Part shown: positions 7,601 to 15,600 of the stretch, in pieces | Layout: each line of letters begins with the position of its first letter | Position numbering within the stretch: position 1 is the first letter of the stretch | Notes under the pieces: model-generated | What the model saw: the letters and a program-made list of their open reading frames with translations, nothing else | Told to the model about the DNA's origin: nothing | Database searches by the model: none | Virus record (IMG/VR): IMGVR_UViG_3300045131_002366 | Span: 1-23,003 of that record | DNA: 23,003 nt | Direction: 5' to 3' (one strand) | Source of the DNA: a virus | Translations under genes and position numbers: made by a program

Positions 7601-10600
7601 TCTGTTGTTGAGACGGGAGTGCTCTTTCTAAACCTGTTAGAACTCCATTTAAGAAATTGTTTTGTAATTCTGTTTCAATCCCAAGATATTGAACTATTTG
7701 ATTTTTAAATTGTGAAACACTAATTGTTGGTGACTTAACTTTTTGTGTTGCATACATTTTAATTATTTGTACAAGTAATGTGACATTCTGTGGTGTAAAT
7801 TCAATATTATTATCAACAAAGAAGTCTGTAATGTAAGACCCACTTGAACTGTAAACAACATTAGGTATTGTTGAAAACCCTACTTCCGTTTCTAACACGA
7901 GCCATGCTTCAGGATTTGCGATTTTAGATTGAGTTAGTGTTACATTACCCCCTTTAGTTGGTAGGCTACCTTTAACATATGGGTTGAAAGTTATTGGGTC
8001 TGTTACAACTGCAGGTCCGTTAAATGAAAGGTATGAATCAAAAATTCTTCGGTTATAATTTGAAGGATTTCCGTATCTTAATATTACATCGTATTCCATG
8101 AAAGATTTAATTCCTGTTTGGAATACATTGTATTGTTTATCAATAACACTTTTAAAATAAGTTTCTTCACCAACACCGTCAACTTGTGCTGGCACCATCA
8201 TTAACGTTTTAAATAACGATTGAAAGTTTCTAAAACTACTTGTGTTATTAACAGGACTTTGCCCAAAGGTAACCGTTTCATTACCATTATCATTATTTGT
8301 AATTGGTTTACAAAATTTTAAGAATTCTTCTTCAAAATTATCTAATATCTTTTTTTCGAATACAGAGAATGTCTCCTCAATTTTAGAATATTCATTAACA
8401 TTTAAGAAATGAATTGGTGTTTGAGTATTACCCGTATTAATTAAAGTTAAATATGATTCAGGGCTTGGGAATGCAATTTGAGTATTATCAAAATACCCAT
8501 AGTTTGGTGCCGACCATAAACATCTTACCGAACCATTATAGACACTACTATTTGAACTAAGTGACACTTTAGTGACTGGTGATGTTGTCACATCAGTTAA
8601 ACAGGAATCGGCCGTTTGGTTGTATGGTGTCCCAAAAGATGGTACAATAAAATACTCCACACTTTTTGTATTGTTTTTAGGATTACAATTAATATCTGTT
8701 TCAGGAATTAAATCAGGTAATAACACAGACCAAGTGTTTAACCTTAAATTTTTATCCCCTTGTTTAACACCAATAATATTTGATTCTAAAAAGTTATACA
8801 TCTTCATACCACCATTAACACTATCTTGAATTTCGGTATCCGTATATCCATTATACAAATCATAACCATTATAAAATACGTTAAAGTCGTTAATTAATTT
8901 AGGGTAAAATCCTATTTGCATATTAACGTCAGTTGCGGTTTCGCTCTGTAAAACAATATTTCTATCAACCCCACCATACTTGAATGTGTATGGTGTTGTT
9001 GTTTCATTAGTTATCGGATTATAATTTGTTGTGTAGTCAAAATCTTTCCATACATTAGTTAGAATATCGACCCCACTTTCTTTATATTTTTTATATCTGT
9101 GCCAAATAGAACCGTATTTCAAAATCCAAGCGTATGGAATTTTATGAATGGCTCCAAACTTTTTAAATGTAGAAGCGATATAATCCAAATCAGTTGGAGT
9201 GTCGTCTGTTGAAATGGATTTATATTTTTCCCTTAATGTTGCAAGTGGTAACGAATTAAGAAATAAATACGCAGCCTGAACATAAGGGTAGTTATCTTTT
9301 TTCTTAAAATTATCTACACCATTTTGAATTGCATTGATAAAATAAGGGGTATTCAACATTGAGGTGGTACTTCTTGGGCTTAATAACTCTGTTGGGGTAA
9401 TACCGTCACAATATCCTTCAGTTGCGATGAAGTTATCTGGAGTTCTTCCTAAATAAAATTGTTCTAATTTAGTTCGATTTCCTTGAGATTCTCCACCTAA
9501 AGACGCAACAGTCGATGGATTCTTAACCTTTAAGAATGAGAAATTGGTTACAGGTCTATTAGTTGTATATGAATATACATCACTAAAATTTGATATAATT
9601 TTTCTCGGTTCAAAAATTGTTAAACTTTTTTTGGTATCATAAACTTGATTGCCAGTTGCACTTGCACTTTGATTTAAATTATTAATACACCAAGTCTCAT
9701 TAGTGTATGGTAATGTATCAACCACCAATGGTTCATTAGACGCATTAGTTATTAAAGTTCTAAGAGCGTCTGAACTGGTTCCAACTTGAGGTATTTTACC
9801 AATATCACTAGTTCTTAGTATAGTAAATGAATTTTCAGTCAAATTCTTAATATACGGTGTTACAAAGAAATCCCTAATATAGTCCTGATAAGACCTACCC
9901 GTTCCCATATTCGAAATATTACTCAAGAACAATGGGTAGATTTTGGCATTTAACCCATAATTTTTTAACTTAAAAGTTATATATGGTGAACTAACACCTA
10001 AACTATCCTTAATATTATTAACTTCGGTCTCAATATTAAGTTTAAGTAGGTCATTTATTTGACTTTGATTAGCTCGAACTAACCCTGAATAATGTGATGT
10101 TAAAAATTGTCTTTCCCATATTTCGTAGAAAAACTTAACTTCTTCTTTGTTGGCGTAGGCAATACCTTCAGATGGAAACTCAATGGCGTTTATATTAATA
10201 ATATTAGTATCCCTTTGGTTTTCTAATGGTTGTTGAGCAATAGGGTTTTGGAATTTTTGAGTAAGACCTTTGATGTATTCTTCAACAAATTCAACTTCAG
10301 GCCATTTAGCGTAGTTACCTCCTTGAGTTCTATCAATAACTGTTGGGTCTGCAATATATTTTAATTGGAACCTTCCCTTTTTATCTTCAGGTGTCTCAAC
10401 AAAAAATTGAGGCCAAGGGTATACTGGAATTTGAGAGTTTTCCGCGGCGGTATTTCCCAATATTGAACCTTGTCTTCTGAAAACGTTGTCTACTGTGTCA
10501 GAGCCAGGCGCAGATGAAGTGTTATCTAAAATTGCGTTTTTTCTTACAGGGTCATATTTTACATTCCATGCATTGGTGTGAACGTCATCCAACAATCTTA

Positions 10601-12344
10601 AGAACGCCTCTGCGGATGCCATAATAACCGCAATAATATTTCTAACGGTTGGTTTAAATCCAATACCCGCATCTTTATCTTCAATTTTTTTCAATAAATC
10701 CGCAGTTATCTTTGATTCATATTCCGATAACTTTTTATTTGCCTGAGCATCTAATGATGAGATTGTTGAATCAAACCTACCATTCCCTTCAAAAATAAAG
10801 TATGGTTCTTTGTTCAGGTTATAACTTTCTTTACCGTTAATCGTAACCTCATTAATACTTACAACAAAGTCACCATATTGCGATTTAATCCTTTCAATCT
10901 GTTCTTTAGTCGGATTTGAAACTCCTGTCTGAGTAACTGTAGTTGTAACCCAATCAATTTGTGATTCGTCAATATTGTCTATCACCATCATTTCATATTT
11001 GATTGGATTAGGTATTGGAGTTTTACCCTTAACACCTACGGTTGGGTTTCCCGCCAAAGCGTTATTATATTCTGTAATGTTTTTTTGTAATTTAGAAATT
11101 GCATCTTCTTTTGGTTTTCGGTCCATAACCTTAAACGCATAAACCTTATCACCACCAAATAAAATAAGTGGTTGTGGGTTTAAATTTATTGCAAACCAAG
11201 AACTATTTGAATTCCCTCTAACATTTGAAAAAAATTGAGTTAAAATACCTTTATAGTTTCGTATATTAGTTAAAGATTCTACTTCAACTTTATCAAAAGA
11301 ATTTACAATATTTTTTTCAAATTCATCTAATTTAACCATTAATTGAACTAATGTTAGTTCAGGTAAGTCTACAGGTATTAATCCTTTTGCTTTGTACTCA
11401 CTATAAACTTCAACTATTTTTTGATACCCTCTTTCGGTTACCAATTCGGTAACCACCGCATCACTACTATTTGGGTTATTAGAACCAACGGCTGCCTGAG
11501 TCTTAGATTGTGATTCAACTGATTTATTACTTTGTTGTGGTGTAACTGGTGTTGCTCCAAAGTTAAATCTTTGAGAGTACATGTGTGGTGCTGCCAATAG
11601 ATGTCCCATCGCAACCTCATTTAATATATTAAATTTGTATCCTTTAAATTTTAAATCAACTCGGTAATTACCACTATACGAATTAAATGTTGCGTGAAAT
11701 GTTTCTAAATTTAATTGATATCTAATTGCCTGTCCATAAAATCCTTTAAGGGTAAGATAGAATGGTGGATAAGGTAAATTAAAGAAAGCCGAGTAGGGTG
11801 AATTATTACCTAACTGAAATAATGCCCTTCCTTGCACATCCTCTAATTGTATATCAACAGTTGGAATGAACGACGAATTTGTTGTTATATTAATGCTGGT
11901 TATACCTAACAACCCATTATCCATAACGTTTAATTCGTTAGCAACTGTATTTTGAATATATGGTTTTGAACCCGCACTCGATTGTTGTCCAAGTTCTGCA
12001 GGTTGGTTGCTTCCGTCAAACTTTGTACTATTTTGACCTGTTAATTCGTCATAATAACCCGTACCTAAATAATTATTTTTTGACGGTTTAAGGAAGTTCA
12101 TTTTAGCGACCGAAACGGTATTTATCCCACTATCTTCAGGACTAATGCCAACCGCCAGTTTTGTTCTTGGCAACACATCCGCCTCAAGATTAGCGTACAT
12201 AACCAAATTTTCATGGTCAACTAATCTTTCTCTAATGTTTCCTAACGCATCTTCAGTTTTGTTAGGGTCAACTACAATAAGATTATTGTAATCAAACTCA
12301 ACATAAATTCTACCACTGTTGTCTGGTCCTAAATTACCTACCAT
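4674..12344 (-). CDS. Giant virion protein, probable baseplate hub with IPT/TIG domain (2556 aa)
   Basis: This is the largest gene of the window. The N-terminus (GRIYVEFDYNNL, then LPYPPFYLTLKGFYGQA and a GHLLAAPHMYSQRF segment, about 180-265) has the look of tail structural proteins. Residues about 1850-1885 (MYFNLRHVPMFNGPYMIQDV, followed by QHSI and FTGVRQ) resemble the beta-barrel end of gpD/gp27-type hub proteins. Residues about 1950-2145 are Cys-containing and vaguely like phage cell-wall hydrolase modules (GAFNGWNNNL, PVVHFSTLEKYV), but I see no clear catalytic glutamate. A (Ser-Gly-Thr)n linker sits at about 2160-2180. An IPT/TIG immunoglobulin-like domain spans about 2188-2277 (ITTISPLSGYTGTIVRISGS), and a beta-rich C-terminus follows. 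The start overlaps the gp53-like gene by 11 bases. The position after tape measure, connector and LysM genes matches the hub (P2 D) slot. Structural role is likely; exact domain functions are inferred. Confidence 0.75.
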   Translation of the reverse strand: MVGNLGPDNSGRIYVEFDYNNLIVVDPNKTEDALGNIRERLVDHENLVMYANLEADVLPRTKLAVGISPEDSGINTVSVAKMNFLKPSKNNYLGTGYYDELTGQNSTKFDGSNQPAELGQQSSAGSKPYIQNTVANELNVMDNGLLGITSINITTNSSFIPTVDIQLEDVQGRALFQLGNNSPYSAFFNLPYPPFYLTLKGFYGQAIRYQLNLETFHATFNSYSGNYRVDLKFKGYKFNILNEVAMGHLLAAPHMYSQRFNFGATPVTPQQSNKSVESQSKTQAAVGSNNPNSSDAVVTELVTERGYQKIVEVYSEYKAKGLIPVDLPELTLVQLMVKLDEFEKNIVNSFDKVEVESLTNIRNYKGILTQFFSNVRGNSNSSWFAINLNPQPLILFGGDKVYAFKVMDRKPKEDAISKLQKNITEYNNALAGNPTVGVKGKTPIPNPIKYEMMVIDNIDESQIDWVTTTVTQTGVSNPTKEQIERIKSQYGDFVVSINEVTINGKESYNLNKEPYFIFEGNGRFDSTISSLDAQANKKLSEYESKITADLLKKIEDKDAGIGFKPTVRNIIAVIMASAEAFLRLLDDVHTNAWNVKYDPVRKNAILDNTSSAPGSDTVDNVFRRQGSILGNTAAENSQIPVYPWPQFFVETPEDKKGRFQLKYIADPTVIDRTQGGNYAKWPEVEFVEEYIKGLTQKFQNPIAQQPLENQRDTNIININAIEFPSEGIAYANKEEVKFFYEIWERQFLTSHYSGLVRANQSQINDLLKLNIETEVNNIKDSLGVSSPYITFKLKNYGLNAKIYPLFLSNISNMGTGRSYQDYIRDFFVTPYIKNLTENSFTILRTSDIGKIPQVGTSSDALRTLITNASNEPLVVDTLPYTNETWCINNLNQSASATGNQVYDTKKSLTIFEPRKIISNFSDVYSYTTNRPVTNFSFLKVKNPSTVASLGGESQGNRTKLEQFYLGRTPDNFIATEGYCDGITPTELLSPRSTTSMLNTPYFINAIQNGVDNFKKKDNYPYVQAAYLFLNSLPLATLREKYKSISTDDTPTDLDYIASTFKKFGAIHKIPYAWILKYGSIWHRYKKYKESGVDILTNVWKDFDYTTNYNPITNETTTPYTFKYGGVDRNIVLQSETATDVNMQIGFYPKLINDFNVFYNGYDLYNGYTDTEIQDSVNGGMKMYNFLESNIIGVKQGDKNLRLNTWSVLLPDLIPETDINCNPKNNTKSVEYFIVPSFGTPYNQTADSCLTDVTTSPVTKVSLSSNSSVYNGSVRCLWSAPNYGYFDNTQIAFPSPESYLTLINTGNTQTPIHFLNVNEYSKIEETFSVFEKKILDNFEEEFLKFCKPITNNDNGNETVTFGQSPVNNTSSFRNFQSLFKTLMMVPAQVDGVGEETYFKSVIDKQYNVFQTGIKSFMEYDVILRYGNPSNYNRRIFDSYLSFNGPAVVTDPITFNPYVKGSLPTKGGNVTLTQSKIANPEAWLVLETEVGFSTIPNVVYSSSGSYITDFFVDNNIEFTPQNVTLLVQIIKMYATQKVKSPTISVSQFKNQIVQYLGIETELQNNFLNGVLTGLERALPSQQQIPQQTIQSAVTGEQSKVENYEIFKALNDKWIAGGDFTNRTLFEDIMFLDRASRNIGDTILIDIFDLKNMFNENSLNQAMSVYTFISGILIKNNFNVMNLPAYVNFYNVQDVDGTTIPKGESPRAFADSLWGTYLDVDYRKSGPKMVCFYAGKPSQYLDLPKGNFKFRDDGFEMRRFSENPLIEDQTGKKDWAVSNKCVGFTVDIGIRNQNVFYSFTVSQDNGTATSESINTLINMVDQSSGRQTATQNNSIYNLYKQRSYKCSVVSLGNALIQPTMYFNLRHVPMFNGPYMIQDVQHSIQAGNFQTTFTGVRQGIFDLPAIDSFLQSINQNLITKLEELIKVNKESITVTGTTNAVKSNIIPQKADNALDTTNACKSNVLKTFADAGFGDSVVGTLTEKTPKELADVLIKEIPNSEELQIIIYCLSYMRSFQITSKSKLGAFNGWNNNLATISLDTSYNGLNTTLDKSYSCIKSKSNDSTSQSLPVVHFSTLEKYVRFMASKLTEPKDEILDIGLAKWYVCYWPDRNGVSPEYYDANISKYEQTRITLLAAVDSAVKVGLSSLENSKDLKATIKNVRINRTSGTSGTSGTSGTSGTSGTSIESILGLECPPPSITTISPLSGYTGTIVRISGSSLSTTSSIKIIGVEVLRKDITVLNDSLVNFIVPKVLTGDVSVNGRIEIKTDHGSFTSPRLFNYSPTLGTNTNPQDNGPLTLSGTSIPLNESKTQSLNVKVNPQNTGWVISRGVSMNYTVYELEEINNVISRKYISKGEVLVEGRVINNQFNITLEQVELLLKNNIPKNEGKTQIDIMFSVSASKIQQQPVVQQFPFKVWYTTPNQTQVPIDNVPTSQTKVTFPPKQLSIVNVGESPSIQGVGPTYYNIRKPGGGFITLNFTVPQGEQYNDSWRGSSLIIDALTFSPVPNSILLGVDTNYTNDVTVRSLGAFRLQIEYLPYGFTSPINGEILRQTILSDIFTL
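5803..5865 (-). repeat. 18-bp tandem repeat encoding (SGT)n linker
   Basis: About three and a half copies of an 18-bp unit (plus strand GATGTTCCTGAAGTACCA with small changes) lie in frame inside the giant virion gene. They encode a run of Thr-Ser-Gly triplets. The repeat joins the hydrolase-like region to the IPT/TIG domain and probably acts as a flexible spacer. Copy number could vary by slippage without breaking the frame, since 18 is a multiple of 3. Confidence 0.9.
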
Positions 12345-12657
12345 AATAATAAAAATGATTTTCTAAAGCCGCTTTATAATCCTGTAGAGATGGTAGTAAC
12401 GGAAATGGGATAATCAATATAGCACCGTCATAAATGTTGTTTTCAAGACCACCGAACTCAGGATTTGCCTGAAGGATTAACCAGTTAAAATAAGGTGAAT
12501 TATAGTACTCTTGGGATACTTTATCCAACCTACTTTGAGCCACTTTATATATGTAAGCTTTATCTGTCGATTTTTGAGTAATCGGCACGTAAGGGACAAC
12601 GGTTTGTTCTCCATTTATTAAAAAATCACTGTATCGGTTCCAATATTGAAATGCCAT
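12334..12657 (-). CDS. 53: LysM-like baseplate wedge / tail protein (gp53 or gpX type)
   Basis: This 107-residue protein has one LysM-like fold: DKVSQEYYNSPYFNWLILQA, then N and, after a short gap, YDGAILIIPFP. This is the pattern 'x..IA..yY..p..W.I...N......G..L.IP' shared by P2 gpX and the LysM part of T4 gp53. T4 gp53 is 196 residues, so this is the short form. In contractile tails such proteins sit in the baseplate near the hub or wedge, not on peptidoglycan. Its ATG overlaps the stop of the 1670-residue gene by one base (TAATG), and its end overlaps the giant hub gene by 11 bases, indicating translational coupling of all three. The family level is fairly sure; gp53 versus gpX is not resolved. 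Confidence 0.78.
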   Translation of the reverse strand: MAFQYWNRYSDFLINGEQTVVPYVPITQKSTDKAYIYKVAQSRLDKVSQEYYNSPYFNWLILQANPEFGGLENNIYDGAILIIPFPLLPSLQDYKAALENHFYYYGR

Positions 12658-15600
12658 TAATTTAATTTTGCTTTTGATGTGTAAGCACCTGTTGAACCAT
12701 TCTTATCATTCCAAGTGTTATTATTTGTATTTGAGTTGGTCGTTGCTCCCAAACCTTTAATCATATTTTCTTGTGCCTTTTTATTATCGTTATCCGCACT
12801 GTTTTCAACAGTATATGTAACTACTCTCTCTTTCTTGTCGAAAGGAGTATAGTTTAAAAAATCTTTCAATTTAGTTTTTTCTAAATTATCAATAAACGCC
12901 TTGGTAATATTATTTTCCTCAGCAAACACTGGTTTGGCTTTAGTTATCCAATAAGCATCGAACACAAAATCAATATCATTAATTCCATCACTTAGAGATT
13001 TGTTGTTAACAACATTATTAATTAACGCATCTTTAAATGTTTGATATTTTTTTTCGTCTAAAACATCTTCAGATACTATCATATATTGTCTCTTAAATGC
13101 TTTGTCATCAACAATCAATGTATTTGTACTAAAAGGTAAGAACACATCTTCAACAGTAACCGCTTTAGACACACCATTTGTTTCCGTTTCAAAAACTAAA
13201 TTACCTGTGTAATTATTTTTACCATAAGTAAAACTACTATCACTCCATATTGCGGTATTAAATTCACCAATGTTTGTTTGAATTTTTCCAATATCGTCAC
13301 GTAATTCTTGGAATGTGTCCGTGGCGGTTGAATTAACGGCAACTTTATCAGTTCCCGTTGTAACATATACCATAACGTTTCCTGTTTTACCTTGGTATCC
13401 GTCAGTACCTTTATCGGTTTCACCTTCAAAAGTAATTAGGTTTACTCTACCTAATGTTTGTAAATAACTTTGTTCTTCCGTTGTTAATTCTTGAGTAATT
13501 TTTGATATTGCGGTTTGAAATGAACTTCTTTTATTTTTAACAAAATTGTAATAATTCTCTTTAATAATACGAATTACTTTTGGAGTGAATCCAATATTTT
13601 TTACACTAATAAACTCTATGAATGGGTCACTACCGTTGTTAATATTTTCTTCAAAGTCAGAGAATATCGTATCAAAACGTTTTTCAATATTACTTGGTTT
13701 ACCAAATAAAACAACCTCAGAGTCATCAATAGATAAATTACCTTGAGTATATGAACGCTGTAACATCCATTGTTGACGAACCGCATTATTATACTGATTA
13801 ACAGTTTCTTTAGTTTTATTAACAACTGTTGTAAAATATGTTTGAGTATTATTAACCACTTGAACCATGAAATCGGAATAACTTAATGTTCCTGTTTCAA
13901 ATCCATCGACAATGTCCTTACTTATACTCGTGCCTACCGTTGAATTATTGTTTTGACCAGCATTTGGTGTTGCCTGATTTAATGCGGGTGGTGAAAATAA
14001 TGTGTCTTGTTTTAAAAATTCACTATCAAGTATTTTTAAGAAATCTTCTTGAGCGGTAACATCGGCTCTATCATCCCACATTTCGGTGTTAGCATAATAG
14101 TTAAATGTTAATGCGTTTTGTAACTTATCAACAGATTCTTTTAAACCACTACCTCCAACAAATTTAAATGATAATGTAACATTAGCAATCATTGGTTGTA
14201 TTCCAATTCCTTCAGGATTAATGTCTAAAGACTCATAAGTTAAACTTAAATTATCCGGTATTATTTTCGTATTGTAAAAATCACCGATTCTTAACACTAA
14301 AACAGGAGGAGCACCAAATGAGGTGTTAATCGCATTGTTGTATTGTAATGTTGGTTTACTCTGTGGTGTATCTTGTTTTACCGTAGGTATCGTTTCACCA
14401 GGTCTCATACATTGTTGTAAAAATGTTAGACGAGAATTTAACCCTTCAGGTGTTGTTGAGTGAAACGCTGGTTGGAAAAATTTTAACTTATCTTTTAAGT
14501 TATCATATACCATTGGTGTCTCGGCTTTAATTGTTTCAAAATAATCACATTCAGACAATAAAGACCTTAATACTCTTTTAGTAATGTTATTTCTTTCTCT
14601 TCTTACTTGTTCCACCACAGGCACATTTACTGTATTTGTCACAACATTACCAACAACAACATCTTGATACTGTGGTTTTTGTAGTGCCACAGGTGCGGTT
14701 AGATTTCCTTCAATTTTACTAATGTACGCTCGTCTACAGGCCATGGCAGTAGTTGTAAAAATTTCTTTAGAATCAGCCTTTGTATCACCACCATTTGCAC
14801 TTGGGTCACTATCCGTACAACTAACTGTTTTTCCAGGAGTGAATTTACCATCTTCAAATTGTTCTACTTGTGATTTTTCCCCCTCAACAGTTAAACCAAC
14901 ATCCTTAGCTCCAGTAATAAGAAGTCTTTTATTTGATATAAAAGGTTGTAATGGTTTTGTGTCGGCAAAAAATTTAATAAGAGAGTCAATCCTTCTTTGG
15001 GCTAATTCTTTATTATAACTTTGAGTTGCAGGCGCAGAACAAGTTGAATTTATCACAATACTTACAGTTCCATTTGGATACTGTGTTAATTGTTTTGCAA
15101 GTTCCACGGTTAATTCTTTCAATGAATTATAGTTTGGTGTAACCACCACATTAAAAAATGTTCCTAATTGTTCCCCTTTAGAAGTATACTTTGGTTTTAC
15201 ACCAATATACTGGTTATACATTTCAGTATAGTTTGGTTCTGTTTTTTGTTTTGGATAATCGTTATCAAAATAACCACCTTTTTGAACGTATGGTTTAAAG
15301 TATTCATCGGTCTTTAATACTGACTGTGATATCGTGTTTGCCCCCGCATTTGGTGCATCCTTTCCCGTTTGAATTGTTTGTTTGGTAAAAATTAACTCTT
15401 CCTTAGTCATTTCTTTAGAAGAAATTATATCTTGTAAGTAGGATAATTCACCTGGTTTTATAGTATAATATTTTTTAGCAAGTTCATACAAATCATATTT
15501 TCTACAACCCGCAAAGAATGAATCAATGATACTATCAACTCTAACTCTGTTTGTTTCGTTACCTAACACCTTATCTACAATAACATTTAGTACGGATGGG

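Noticed and set aside
11438-11620. 60-residue minus-strand open frame inside the giant virion gene, and similar ones at 13196-13429 and 13616-13825
   Set aside because: They lie wholly within well-supported genes in another frame and their products look like out-of-frame translations.
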